A stretch of 64,000 bases of DNA from JAEWSN01 sp942493335 (GTDB lineage Bacteria; Bacillota; Clostridia; DSM-8532): NCBI GenBank assembly GCA_942493335.1, contig OW818693.1:4340001-4404000 (forward strand). Direction: 5' to 3'. The notes below the pieces were generated by a model. That model had not been told where the DNA came from. It was given only the letters and a program-made list of their open reading frames with translations, and ran no database searches. Positions 1 through 9,297 of this stretch are shown piece by piece (the stretch's first letter is position 1; the number at the start of each line of letters is the position of its first letter). The translations under genes were made by a program, and so were the position numbers.

Positions 1-661
1 GAAGAACATCCTGAAGGATGGCTCCATTGTGGCCGACTTCGCCGTGCCCACGCTGCTCGCAACCGGTCCCGACGGAAAGGATTTCCGTGAAACAACCGGA
101 ACCTATCTCCCCACAGACAAGGCGAAGGCTTTGGAATACTGGAACAAGGCGAAGACCGAGCTTGGCGTTTCCGAACTCAAGTACACGATGATCGTGGAAG
201 ACACGGAATCCGCCATCAACGTTGCGCAGTTCATCCAGGCTGAAATCCAGGCCACACTGCCCGGCATGACCATCGAAATCCAGAGCATGCCCAAGAAGAA
301 CCGTGTGGAACGCATGCAGGCCGGCGAGTTCGAACTCTGCCTGACCCGCTGGGGTCCCGACTATGCCGATCCGATGACTTACCTCGACATGTGGACCACC
401 AACAGCCCGAACAACTACGGCTTCTGGTCCAACGCCGAGTACGATTCCATCATCCAGGATGCGAAGAAGGGCAAGCTTGCCCTGGATCTCGCCGCCCGCT
501 GGGAAGCATTGAAAAAGGCTGAAACCATGGTCATGGACGAAGCCGTCATCCTTCCCGTATACCAGAAGGGTGATGCAGTCATGATCAAGGCAAGCGTGGA
601 AGGCGTGGAATTCCACTCTGTCGGCATCAACCGCATCTTCAAGAACGCCACCAAGAAGTAA
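1..661 (+). CDS. oppA: Oligopeptide ABC transporter substrate-binding protein, C-terminal part
   Basis: This is the last ~220 residues of an extracytoplasmic solute-binding protein (SBP family 5, OppA/DppA type), which captures peptides outside the membrane and delivers them to the permease. The frame is open from the left edge of the window (codon phase starts at base 2), so the start and signal peptide are missing. The stretch RWGPDYADPMTYLDMW and the terminal AVILPVYQKG segment are characteristic of the family. It is the first cistron of an opp operon: two permeases and two ATPases follow on the same strand. Peptide specificity cannot be read from this fragment. Confidence 0.9.
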   Translation, partial: KNILKDGSIVADFAVPTLLATGPDGKDFRETTGTYLPTDKAKALEYWNKAKTELGVSELKYTMIVEDTESAINVAQFIQAEIQATLPGMTIEIQSMPKKNRVERMQAGEFELCLTRWGPDYADPMTYLDMWTTNSPNNYGFWSNAEYDSIIQDAKKGKLALDLAARWEALKKAETMVMDEAVILPVYQKGDAVMIKASVEGVEFHSVGINRIFKNATKK

Positions 662-681
662 TTCCGGTTTTCCGACCGATT

Positions 682-813
682 CCAGGAACCATCCTGGTTT
701 CAATGGAATCCGGCTTCTGGATCCGTTGAAACGGAATGTCCCCGAGAAGTGGCATCAGACGCAAGGAACAGTGGCGCTGTCGGAAGTGCAGGACACCGAT
801 GACAGCGCCACTG
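682..813 (+). promoter_or_regulatory. Hairpins between oppA and oppB
   Basis: The 228-bp gap holds two inverted repeats. A 6-bp hairpin (CCAGGA/TCCTGG, 682-697) is followed by three T. A perfect 13-bp inverted repeat (arms 769-781 and 801-813, loop 19 nt) has no T-tract. Such hairpins after a binding-protein gene commonly protect the 5' mRNA or attenuate read-through, so that the binding protein exceeds the permease. That role is inferred here. Confidence 0.55.
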
Positions 814-889
814 CTCGTGAAATATCTCCGCCCCTGCCCACACTTCAGCGTCTTTCAGAAAAGGTCCATGTGACGAGGAGCGTGAATTC

Positions 890-1831
890 GTGAAGAAGTA
901 TGTATTCAAGCGCGTGATCATATCCGCTGTCACGGTGCTGGTGATCCTGCTTGTATTATTCCTGATGCTGGAACTGATGCCTGGTTCGCCGTTCAATGAC
1001 GAGAAACTGACAACAGCCCAGAAAGCCATCATCAATGCGAAGTACGGGCTGGATCAGCCGATCTTCGTCCGTTTTACCAACTACATCAAGTCCATGCTCA
1101 CCGGTGATTTCGGCGTATCCTACACCATTTCCAAGAATACCCCGATCACCTCCCTTCTGGAGACGAGGCTGCCCATTTCGCTTCGGCTTGGCGGGCAGGC
1201 CATCCTGATCGGCACGATCATCGGGCTGATCCTCGGGATTGTAGCCGCGCTCAAGCACAACACCATTTACGACACCATCACGACGGTCATCTCCGTCATC
1301 GGCGTGAGTCTCCCTTCCTATGTGTTCGCCATGGCGCTCATCTATTACATGGGATTCCGCTGGAAATGGTTCCCCCTGTTGTATCAGATGAAAGCGCCGA
1401 TCTTCTCCTCTGTCATGCCTACGATCTCCCTCTGCATGTTCACGATCGCGACCGTGGCGCGGTTCACCCGAACCGAAATGCTCGAGGTGCTCGGGTCTGA
1501 CTACATGCTCCTGGCGGAGAGCAAAGGGCTGAACAGTTTTCATCTCATATTCAGGCATGCGCTGCGAAACGCATTGATTCCCATCATCACGGTCCTGGCG
1601 CCGCTGGTGGTCGGACTGATGACGGGCAGCCTGGTCATCGAAAAGCTGTTTTCCATTCCGGGCATCGGAAGCCTTCTGGTTTCGGCCATCCAGTCGAACG
1701 ACTATAATGTCGTCGTCGCCCTGTCCTTCATTTACAGTGTCATGTATATCGGCATCATGCTGGTTGTTGATATTCTCTATGGTGTCATCGACCCGAGAAT
1801 CCGACTGGCCAAGGGGGATGAACATGAGTAA
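890..1831 (+). CDS. oppB: Oligopeptide ABC transporter permease OppB
   Basis: Inner-membrane permease of the peptide importer, 313 residues, the usual OppB/DppB length. It starts with GTG at 890, preceded by GAGGAG at 875-880. There is an N-terminal membrane segment (VIISAVTVLVILLVLFL), then the conserved N-domain and the BPD_transp_1 domain with about five more membrane segments. The cytoplasmic EAA loop that docks the ATPase is visible as DYMLLAESKGLNSFHLIFRH. The last 8 bp overlap oppC, indicating translational coupling. Confidence 0.95.
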   Translation: MKKYVFKRVIISAVTVLVILLVLFLMLELMPGSPFNDEKLTTAQKAIINAKYGLDQPIFVRFTNYIKSMLTGDFGVSYTISKNTPITSLLETRLPISLRLGGQAILIGTIIGLILGIVAALKHNTIYDTITTVISVIGVSLPSYVFAMALIYYMGFRWKWFPLLYQMKAPIFSSVMPTISLCMFTIATVARFTRTEMLEVLGSDYMLLAESKGLNSFHLIFRHALRNALIPIITVLAPLVVGLMTGSLVIEKLFSIPGIGSLLVSAIQSNDYNVVVALSFIYSVMYIGIMLVVDILYGVIDPRIRLAKGDEHE

Positions 1832-2879
1832 CATGGAATACGAGTTCGCACCTGATGACTTTTTGCCTGTTGGCGAGGAACGAATTTCCAGGATCGATGA
1901 AACCTATGCCAGCCAATCCTACTGGCGTGACATTTATTCACGTTTCCGGAAGAACAAGGGTGCGATGGTCGGCATCGTCTTCATCATCCTTGTCCTGCTG
2001 ATGGCTGTCTTTGGCCCCATGATGACAGGGCACACCTATGATTCCCAGATCATCGCGAACCAGAACCTGGCCCCTCGCGTGCCTGGTCTTGAAAAGCTGG
2101 GCATCATGGACGGTTCCGAGAAAATCCACACGACGAAGGGCGAACTCCTGCAGAATCGATATATAGCTGAGGACGCCTCCCAAAAAACCGGTCTGGAGAA
2201 GGTGTATTACTGGTTCGGAACGGATGTGCTGGGCCGTGACATCTTCACACGCACCTGGACAGGCACACGGATTTCCCTTTACATCGCCCTTGTCGCCGTT
2301 CTTGTGGACATGTGCTTCGGCATGATCTATGGATTGGTCTCCGGGTATTTCGGCGGGAAAATCGACATGATCCTGCAGCGGTTTGCGGAAATCCTCAACG
2401 GCATTCCGACCCTGGTCATCGTCACCCTGCTGATCCTCATCATCAAGCCCGGCTTGATGACGATTACGCTGGCCATCGCGATCACGGGCTGGATCGGCAT
2501 GAGTCGCATCGCACGCGCGCAGGTACTGAAGCTGAAGGAACAGGAGTTCATCCTCGCCTCGAAAACGCTGGGCGCCAAGGATTTCTTCATCATTTTCAAG
2601 GAAATCCTTCCGAATATTTTCGGTCAGCTCATTGTCATGTCCATGTTTTCGATCCCGAATGCGATCTTCACCGAAGCCTTCCTGGCATTCATCGGTCTGG
2701 GTGTGCCGCAGCCACTGGCTTCGCTCGGTTCGCTGATCAGCGATGCGTTCAAGTCCATGACAACACACCCGTACATGATCGTGTTCCCTGTCCTTGTCCT
2801 CGGCATCATCATGCTGAGCTTCAATATGATGGCGGACGGCCTGCGCGACGCATTCGACCCCAAGATGAAAGAAATGTAG
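1824..2879 (+). CDS. oppC: Oligopeptide ABC transporter permease OppC
   Basis: Second permease subunit, 351 residues. ATG 1824 is chosen because AAGGGGG (1811-1817) lies 6-7 nt upstream; ATG 1818 would be too close to it. An N-terminal cytoplasmic region precedes the first membrane helix (VGIVFIILVLLMAVFG). A family-typical loop with FGTDVLGRDIFTR follows, then the transport domain with the EAA motif EFILASKTLGAKDFFIIFKE. It pairs with OppB to form the channel and is followed after 11 bp by oppD. Confidence 0.95.
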   Translation: MSNMEYEFAPDDFLPVGEERISRIDETYASQSYWRDIYSRFRKNKGAMVGIVFIILVLLMAVFGPMMTGHTYDSQIIANQNLAPRVPGLEKLGIMDGSEKIHTTKGELLQNRYIAEDASQKTGLEKVYYWFGTDVLGRDIFTRTWTGTRISLYIALVAVLVDMCFGMIYGLVSGYFGGKIDMILQRFAEILNGIPTLVIVTLLILIIKPGLMTITLAIAITGWIGMSRIARAQVLKLKEQEFILASKTLGAKDFFIIFKEILPNIFGQLIVMSMFSIPNAIFTEAFLAFIGLGVPQPLASLGSLISDAFKSMTTHPYMIVFPVLVLGIIMLSFNMMADGLRDAFDPKMKEM

Positions 2880-2890
2880 GGGATATACGC

Positions 2891-4054
2891 ATGGACAAGA
2901 AGGAAATCCTAACCATCCGGGACTTATCCATCTCCTTCCACACTTCGGCGGGGGATGTGAATGTCATCCGCGGCATGAATCTCACCCTGCACAAGGGGGA
3001 GACGGTCGCAATTGTCGGGGAGAGCGGCAGCGGCAAGTCCGTGACCGTAAAGGCCATCATGGGCATCCTGAGCGGCAATGGCCGGATCAACAGCGGGACC
3101 ATCCACTATACCTACGAGAAGGATGGCGCCGAGGTCACGCTGGATCTACTGAAGTTGTCGAAGAAGGAAATCAGGCAGCAGATCAATGGAAAGCGGATCG
3201 CCATGGTGTTCCAGGATCCGATGACCTCCCTGAATCCGACCATGAGCATTGGTACGCAGATCCTCGAAGGCATGATGTACCATTATCATACCCCGAAGAA
3301 GGAAGCGTACCGGAGAGCCATCGAGTTGCTGGAACTGGTCGGAATCACAGACCCGGAGAAGCGGATGAAAAACTATCCGCATCAGCTTTCCGGCGGCATG
3401 CGGCAGCGCGTGGTCATCGCCATCGCCCTTGCCTGCGATCCGGATCTGCTGATCTGCGACGAACCGACGACCGCCCTGGATGTGACCATCCAGGCCAAGA
3501 TTCTGGAACTCATCAAGGAAATCCAGGCGAAAACGGGCATTTCCGTCATCTACATCACACATGATCTTGGTGTTGTGGCGAAAGTTGCAGATTATGTCGA
3601 AGTCATGTATGCCGGCAAGGTCATCGAGAAAGGCACGACGGAGGAGATCTTCTTCGAGCCGAAACATCCCTATACGTGGGGCCTGTTGTCAGCCATGCCG
3701 GACTTGAACAGCACGGACGACCGCCTCTACAACATTCCTGGCAGTCCGCCTAACCTGCTGCACCAAGTGGAGGGCGATTCATTCGCTCCCCGAAACATTT
3801 ATGCCCTGAACATCGACTTCAAGCAGGAACCACCGATGTTCCGGATCACGGACACCCATTATGCGGCCACCTGGCTGCTCCATGAAAAGGCGCCGAAGGT
3901 CGGAATGCCGGAAGCCCTGGCGAAGCGGATCAGCGATATGAGACAGGATGGTATCGGGGCTGTCGGCGCGTCTTCTCCGTCAAACATGAACAAGGACGAC
4001 GGGGATGTTGCAGCTTCGGGATCCGATAACAAGGAGGCGGTGCGGAATGGATAA
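2891..4054 (+). CDS. oppD: Oligopeptide ABC transporter ATP-binding protein OppD
   Basis: First ATPase subunit, 387 residues. Walker A GESGSGKS, Q-loop QDPMTSLNP, signature LSGGMRQR, Walker B DLLICDEPTTALD and switch His (THD) are all present, so it should hydrolyse ATP. The C-terminal oligo/dipeptide extension starts at PGSPPNLLHQ. The cysteines that usually form the CPFAPRC-type cluster there are replaced (GDSFAPRN), a variant I recall in other clostridial OppD proteins. AGGGGA lies just before ATG 2891, and the last 8 bp overlap oppF. Confidence 0.95.
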   Translation: MDKKEILTIRDLSISFHTSAGDVNVIRGMNLTLHKGETVAIVGESGSGKSVTVKAIMGILSGNGRINSGTIHYTYEKDGAEVTLDLLKLSKKEIRQQINGKRIAMVFQDPMTSLNPTMSIGTQILEGMMYHYHTPKKEAYRRAIELLELVGITDPEKRMKNYPHQLSGGMRQRVVIAIALACDPDLLICDEPTTALDVTIQAKILELIKEIQAKTGISVIYITHDLGVVAKVADYVEVMYAGKVIEKGTTEEIFFEPKHPYTWGLLSAMPDLNSTDDRLYNIPGSPPNLLHQVEGDSFAPRNIYALNIDFKQEPPMFRITDTHYAATWLLHEKAPKVGMPEALAKRISDMRQDGIGAVGASSPSNMNKDDGDVAASGSDNKEAVRNG

Positions 4055-5006
4055 CAAAAAGCCTCTGCGGAAGACCATCAATCGGGAAGGGCAGAAACCG
4101 CTGCTTGAAGTGAAGAATCTGATGCAACACTTCCGGATCAACCGGAAGTTCACGGTACGGGCGGTGGACGGCGTCACCTTCGACATCTATCCAGGAGAAA
4201 CCTATGGGCTGGTCGGCGAGTCCGGCAGTGGAAAATCCACCATCGGCCGGTCCATCATCCGCCTCTATGAACCCACTTCCGGCGAGGTCAACTTCAACGG
4301 CAAATGCATCTCCGGCAAGTTGTCCGTCAAGGATACCCAACATCTCCGGACGAAGATGCAGATGATCTTTCAGGACCCGATGGCCTGCTTGAATCCGAGA
4401 AAAAAGGTCATGGACATCATTGCGCAGGGCCTGGATATCCATGGGCTGTACAAGACACCGGAAGAGCGCACGGAGAAGGTCCATCACATGCTCGACATGG
4501 TTGGACTGTCCCATGAGCACGCGAACCGGTATCCGCATCAGTTCTCCGGTGGACAACGCCAGCGCATCGGGATCGCAAGGGCCCTCATCATGAACCCTGA
4601 CCTGATTATCGCAGACGAGGCCATCAGCGCCCTGGACGTATCCATTCAGGCCCAGGTCGTGAATCTGATGAAGGATATCCAGACCAAGACGAACACCGCG
4701 TACCTGTTCATCGCCCATGATCTTTCGATGGTGAAGTACATTTCGGACCGCATCGGCGTGTTGCACCTCGGACATCTGGTGGAGACAGGAACGAAGGATG
4801 AAATCTTCGGGAATCCGATTCATCCCTACACGAAATCACTCCTATCCGCTATTCCCCAGCCGAACCCGGTTGCCGAGAAGAGCCGTGTGGCGGTCAATTA
4901 CGACTACAAGACCTCCGGCATCATCTACAACAACGGGACCCAACGTCATGTCGGGGGGCAGCACTATGTGCTGGCGACCGAGGATGAGCTGAAACAGTGG
5001 ACTTGA
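4047..5006 (+). CDS. oppF: Oligopeptide ABC transporter ATP-binding protein OppF
   Basis: Second ATPase subunit, 319 residues. ATG 4047 has an ideal AAGGAGG at 4031-4037. Walker A GESGSGKST, Q-loop QDPMACLNP, signature FSGGQRQR and Walker B DLIIADEAISALD are intact; the usual P after DE is A. The C-terminus is short and lacks the Cys-rich segment, as in OppD. It closes the opp operon; the next gene (rhomboid) converges on it. Confidence 0.95.
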   Translation: MDNKKPLRKTINREGQKPLLEVKNLMQHFRINRKFTVRAVDGVTFDIYPGETYGLVGESGSGKSTIGRSIIRLYEPTSGEVNFNGKCISGKLSVKDTQHLRTKMQMIFQDPMACLNPRKKVMDIIAQGLDIHGLYKTPEERTEKVHHMLDMVGLSHEHANRYPHQFSGGQRQRIGIARALIMNPDLIIADEAISALDVSIQAQVVNLMKDIQTKTNTAYLFIAHDLSMVKYISDRIGVLHLGHLVETGTKDEIFGNPIHPYTKSLLSAIPQPNPVAEKSRVAVNYDYKTSGIIYNNGTQRHVGGQHYVLATEDELKQWT

Positions 5007-5095
5007 TCGTGCGGACTTGCTGGAATGGATTTGAAAGTACGAATTTCGGCGGCGAATGTTGATTGCTGATACGGGGAGTACCGGGCAAAGGAAAC

Positions 5096-5665
5096 TCAAC
5101 GCCGCTTCCCGCCGGGCCGAAGGACCATGCCATAGATGCAACCGCAGATTCCACCGGCAATATGGGAAAATTGGGATATATTGTCGTTCGTAAAGACGCC
5201 GCCATAGATTTCCCGTCCGAGATAGATCGCTGCAACCAGAATGACGGTCAGCGGAATTCTGCCTTCCCGGATATTCACGAAGGCGCTCAGCATGATCAGC
5301 ATGAAGACGATGCCGCTGGCGCCAAGCACGGAGGTGCTGAACAGGACGACATGTACGATTCCTGTGATCAGGGCGGTTCCAAGGATCATGAAGAGCATGT
5401 TCCTTGAACCGTATTTGTCTTCCAGCAACGGGCCGAGCAGGAGAATCAACAGGAAGTTGCCGAAGTAGTGATCCCAGCCGGCATGACCAAGAACATGCCC
5501 GACAAGGCGGAAATAGAAAAGGATGTCGGCCGGATTGCCCCGTCCGACGGAAAAAAGCAGCCGGGTCGACTGATTGTTTGTCAGCATCCCCAGGATGAGG
5601 ACTGCGAAGGACAAAAGGGTGAAGGTCAGGGTGACCGGGGCATTGTAATGAATCTTTCTGAGCAT
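5096..5665 (-). CDS. Rhomboid-family intramembrane serine protease
   Basis: Integral membrane protein of 189 residues with about six hydrophobic segments, the compact bacterial rhomboid size. The nucleophile motif GASG (Ser117) and the catalytic His168 in FSHIAGG form the Ser-His dyad, and the H67-x-x-N70 pair in WDHYFGN matches the oxyanion region, so it is probably active. It cleaves substrates within the membrane; the substrate is unknown. It converges with oppF and is divergent from the creatininase gene across 134 bp in which I see no confident promoter. Confidence 0.9.
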   Translation of the reverse strand: MLRKIHYNAPVTLTFTLLSFAVLILGMLTNNQSTRLLFSVGRGNPADILFYFRLVGHVLGHAGWDHYFGNFLLILLLGPLLEDKYGSRNMLFMILGTALITGIVHVVLFSTSVLGASGIVFMLIMLSAFVNIREGRIPLTVILVAAIYLGREIYGGVFTNDNISQFSHIAGGICGCIYGMVLRPGGKRR

Positions 5666-5799
5666 GCTTGCACCTTTCTATGGTTGATTCTCCGGTTGAA
5701 GTTCGTTTTGACGAGTTTCTCTGCAGGGTTCCGTAATATCATATCACAATGGATTGGTTATGGCCGTAACATAAGCAGGAGACAAAGGGGAGGTTCCGT

Positions 5800-6519
5800 A
5801 TGGAGAAAGTCAATTATGAGGAGCTGCTGCCACATGAGTTTCTGAAGCGGCTGGCGGAAAAGCCCATCGCCTATCTTCCCCTTGGCACGCTGGAGTGGCA
5901 TGGGCCGCAAAATGCGCTGGGGGCGGACGGGATTCAGGCGAGAGGCGTGTTTGAACGGGCTGCGCGCCGGTTCGGCGGCATTGTGTTCCCCATGCTGTGG
6001 TGCGGTCCTGATCGAATTCGCCGTGAACCGGACGGACAGGATCTGATTGGCATGGACTATGCGGATGTCACGGTCCCGAACTGTGCGCTTCCCGGCAGCT
6101 GCTACTGGGTTCCCAAGGGATTGTTTCTGCAGCAGGTGGAGGCGATTCTTGCCCAATGCAAACGTGCCGGGTTCGCGTGCGTGGTTGCGGACGGTCATGG
6201 GCCCTGTCGGACAGCCTGGGGAGAGATGGCCGACACGTGGGAGACCCAGTTCGGATTGAAACTGGTGTCGGCCAATCGGGACTTCAACCGCGGGGAATGG
6301 CGGATCATGAACGATCACGCCGCGTTGATCGAGACCTCCCTGATGCTGGCGGTCCGCCCTGATCTGGTTGACATGGCGCAGTTGCCGCAGGATCGTGCCA
6401 TCTGGCCGACCGGCGTCGGCGGGGAGGATCCCCGGGATGCCAGCGCCGGGCATGGGGAGGCGCAGATTGCCGGCACCTTGCAGGCGCTTGGGGAGAAACT
6501 CGCAGCGCTGGGATACTGA
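5800..6519 (+). CDS. Creatininase-family amidohydrolase
   Basis: Metal-dependent amidohydrolase of the creatininase superfamily (239 residues; members act on creatinine, formamides or pterin/flavin precursors). Metal-ligand motifs are visible: E32-W-H34-G, D43 in GADG, H133 in DGHG and E178 in ALIETS. AAGGGGAGG lies about 10 nt before ATG 5800. It stands alone between divergent and downstream units, so the substrate cannot be deduced from context; true creatinine breakdown is only one option. Confidence 0.85.
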   Translation: MEKVNYEELLPHEFLKRLAEKPIAYLPLGTLEWHGPQNALGADGIQARGVFERAARRFGGIVFPMLWCGPDRIRREPDGQDLIGMDYADVTVPNCALPGSCYWVPKGLFLQQVEAILAQCKRAGFACVVADGHGPCRTAWGEMADTWETQFGLKLVSANRDFNRGEWRIMNDHAALIETSLMLAVRPDLVDMAQLPQDRAIWPTGVGGEDPRDASAGHGEAQIAGTLQALGEKLAALGY

Positions 6520-6556
6520 TTCGCTTCTCGAAGACTGACGCAACAGAAAGCTACAG

Positions 6557-6612
6557 GACGGATGAAAAATCATATGATATTTCGTATGACAATTCATCCG
6601 TCTTCTTTATCT
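6557..6612 (+). terminator. Probable intrinsic terminator after the creatininase gene
   Basis: A perfect 10-bp inverted repeat GACGGATGAA/TTCATCCGTC (6557-6566 and 6593-6602) encloses a second small stem (TCATA/TATGA) and is followed by the pyrimidine-rich TTCTTTATCTT. The large loop makes it weaker than a classical terminator. Confidence 0.6.
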
Positions 6613-6618
6613 TCGGGA

Positions 6619-6647
6619 TTGCACACGTGTTTACGAGTTGATATAAT
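6619..6647 (+). promoter_or_regulatory. Sigma-A type promoter for the epimerase gene
   Basis: TTGCAC (6619-6624), a 17-nt spacer and a perfect TATAAT (6642-6647). It lies about 115 bp before the epimerase start. Confidence 0.75.
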
Positions 6648-6762
6648 GGGCAGTGTCATGTGATCGGGGCAGCGAATTCATGTTGGATTCACATCCTCTT
6701 CCGTAACATGACAAATCATCTCACGGAATCAATCCACGCAAACGAAAAACAGGGAGGATCGT

Positions 6763-7740
6763 ATGAGGATTTTTATCACGGGTGGCACAGGCAACATCGG
6801 GCAATATGTCACAAAGGCGCTGCTGGCCGCAGGCCATTCCCTGGTCATGCTGACACGCACCCCGGAACGGATTCCCGCCTACAAGACGCTCGGGAATGTC
6901 ACCGTCGTGGAGGGGAACATTCTGGATCTGGATGTGATGGGGAAGGCACTTCAGGACTGTGATGCGGTTGTCCATATCGCACTCGGCTGGGGAAACACGC
7001 CGGTGGAGATGCTGGATCACGATACGCGGGTCACCGCATTTCTTGCGGAGACTGCGGAATGTGCCGGCGTGAAGAACTTCGTCTATACCAGTTCGACCGC
7101 TGCCATGGGCCAGCTGCGCAACGGTATGGATGAAAGCGCGCTGCTCATCCCCGGAGACCTGTACGGCGCAACCAAAGCCTCATCGGAAATGTACCTGATC
7201 GGCTTCAATCACTACTACGGCGGTCAAGGCGTGCCTGCCGCAAAGGTCGCCATGCGCCGCAACATCATCCGGCCCGGCTACACGTTCTCGAATCCTGCCT
7301 ATGAAGGCGGAGCTTCCCAGTCGGACGTCCGATTCAAGAACATTTGTCTGTCGATTCTCAAGAATGAGGATGTGACCTTCTCCCGGTATGACGGGACGCA
7401 ATTCCTTTCTGCCGGGCAGATTGCGGAGTTGTATGTGAAACTGGTGGAAAGCGACCTCAACAAGGAGATTTTCCTGGCCTTGGGCAAGAAGTTCGTATCC
7501 TGGGTGGATATCGCCAACATGGCGAAGGAACTTGCTCCCGCTTCGACCGGCAGGGTCATCGACGCTGATGCGAAGGTCACCCGGGAACTTTCCTACTACA
7601 ATGCAGGCAAAATGGAACGCGTTTTCGGACTCTCCTTTGAAGGGGACGAGGAGCTGCGCGCGCATGTCAAATGGAACATGGACCGTGCCCGTGCGGAACT
7701 GGCCGGTGAAACCGTCCACAATGCCTATCATGTCTGGTAA
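6763..7740 (+). CDS. NAD-dependent epimerase/dehydratase family protein
   Basis: Extended short-chain dehydrogenase of 325 residues, the size of nucleotide-sugar epimerases. The N-terminal Rossmann motif GGTGNIGQ binds NAD(P), and the catalytic Tyr/Lys pair is in YGATKAS. AGGGAGG precedes ATG 6763. A strong terminator follows the stop codon, so with the promoter upstream this looks like a one-gene unit. Substrate unknown: sugar epimerase, lactone-forming reductase or another SDR activity are all possible. Confidence 0.85.
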   Translation: MRIFITGGTGNIGQYVTKALLAAGHSLVMLTRTPERIPAYKTLGNVTVVEGNILDLDVMGKALQDCDAVVHIALGWGNTPVEMLDHDTRVTAFLAETAECAGVKNFVYTSSTAAMGQLRNGMDESALLIPGDLYGATKASSEMYLIGFNHYYGGQGVPAAKVAMRRNIIRPGYTFSNPAYEGGASQSDVRFKNICLSILKNEDVTFSRYDGTQFLSAGQIAELYVKLVESDLNKEIFLALGKKFVSWVDIANMAKELAPASTGRVIDADAKVTRELSYYNAGKMERVFGLSFEGDEELRAHVKWNMDRARAELAGETVHNAYHVW

Positions 7741-7765
7741 GGACTTGTGCCGGCAATCATCCGTC

Positions 7766-7812
7766 GCCTGCGCAACCGTGAACCATTGTATCGCGGTTGC
7801 GCAGGCTTTTTT
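7766..7812 (+). terminator. Intrinsic terminator of the epimerase gene
   Basis: A perfect 13-bp stem (7766-7778 with 7794-7806, 15-nt loop) is followed immediately by six T. The rest of the 385-bp gap up to 8125 contains no gene I can recognise, only the binding site AAGGAGG of the next gene at about 8110. Confidence 0.92.
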
Positions 7813-8125
7813 CGTTGGTTTCGCATGCATGTGGCTTTCATCGCAGGCGGACCTCTCCGGGATCCGACCAGATGGTGGACAGGGGGCGGCCAAACCTTTC
7901 ACTGGCAGTAAGGATGAAACAGGGAACAAGACTATCCTTGCGATCAGGTGTAATATGGAAGGGAAAAACAGTGAAGCGCCATGAATCCGCTACTTGTCCC
8001 TGTCATTCCTTCCTTTGAAACGGAAGGGGAGGACATTGTCCGGATACAGCCACACTTGCGAGATTCGGCAGCCGGAGGCAAACGGTGCCGTGTGCGCATC
8101 CCATTGAGCAAGGAGGTATCCTTCC

Positions 8126-9121
8126 ATGCAAAATCTTCAGGAAATCACTGAACGGTACGTCGCCATCCACGAAATGCTCCGGAATGGGTTCCCATGGGAA
8201 TATGCCCTGACCCGGCAATTCGGCGCACTGCTTCTCGTCGACTCGCCGCATGCATCCACTGTGGAAGGCATCAAGGAAATGCGGGAACATATCCGGAAGG
8301 AAACCTCCATTTTTTCCGGCTTTCGGGGTCTGAACGAACTGATGATGGCGATTTTGCTGCATCGGGATGCCGACGGCGGACGTCTGTTCGAACGGACACG
8401 TTACGTGGTTTCATTGCTGAAGGAAGCCGGAATGCACGGAAGCCTTTATTTGCCGATGGCGGGCCTGTTCCTGGCGAGGAGTGCGGAGGATGTGTCCATG
8501 CCCTCGCTTGTCGGGCGAATGGGTGAATTCTATCAAGGCATGAAAGAGCGGCATTTCTGGCTGACTGGCGAGGATGATCTCATCTACGCGGCACTGCTGG
8601 CCACCTCGAAATTGTCCGTGCATGATTCGTTGGAAGAAATGGAATCGCTGTACCACGATCTCTCCGGTTCCGGCTTCTCCAAGGGGAATGGGCTCCAGAG
8701 CCTTACGCATGTCCTTGTCCTTGGGGAAGAGTCGCATTCCGTCAAACGGGATCGGACGATCCGATTGCATCAATACCTCGTTGAGCGTAGATATCGACTT
8801 TCCGACTATCAACTTGCCTTCCTCGGCGTCATGGCCCTGCAGGAAGAACATCCGGAGGATCTTGCGGATCAGGCCATTGCGCTTGAAAACCGTCTGAAGG
8901 AAATCAGGGGATTCGGGAACTTCAGCATCGATCGGAAAACAAGGTTCATGCTGGCCGCTTCCCTGGTCGCGGAATGCAGGATGGAAGGCCATCGCGGCGG
9001 AATCGGGACCGCAGTGCTGACCAGCAGCGTCCAAACCATTCTGCTGGCGCAGCAGATCGCCACGATCGCAGCGGTGGTGGCCGCTTCCAGCGCAGCTTCC
9101 TCTTCCAGCGGTGGAGCGTGA
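8126..9121 (+). CDS. DUF4003 family protein
   Basis: Cytosolic, mostly helical protein of 331 residues that I recognise as the Firmicutes family DUF4003, whose function is unknown. No membrane segments or catalytic motifs are evident. Features include FSGFRGLNELMMAILL near residue 70 and repeated hydrophobic helical segments up to ~residue 290. The last ~30 residues are a low-complexity Ala/Ser/Gly tail (AASSAASSSSGGA), a common way for the family to end. AAGGAGG lies about 9 nt before ATG 8126. Confidence 0.8.
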   Translation: MQNLQEITERYVAIHEMLRNGFPWEYALTRQFGALLLVDSPHASTVEGIKEMREHIRKETSIFSGFRGLNELMMAILLHRDADGGRLFERTRYVVSLLKEAGMHGSLYLPMAGLFLARSAEDVSMPSLVGRMGEFYQGMKERHFWLTGEDDLIYAALLATSKLSVHDSLEEMESLYHDLSGSGFSKGNGLQSLTHVLVLGEESHSVKRDRTIRLHQYLVERRYRLSDYQLAFLGVMALQEEHPEDLADQAIALENRLKEIRGFGNFSIDRKTRFMLAASLVAECRMEGHRGGIGTAVLTSSVQTILLAQQIATIAAVVAASSAASSSSGGA

Positions 9122-9297
9122 CGAATACATCTGGAGGCTTGAATTCCGGCATCCGATGGACATGAACCCCGCATGCCGGACCACACCATGGGACTTGGAC
9201 TTGCTTGAGGTTGGAACCATGGCGGAACCGGTGGTTTGTGTTGTATTATGTTCCATAACGTCATATGATGGTGGAGCGTAGTGGGAGGCACATCGTC

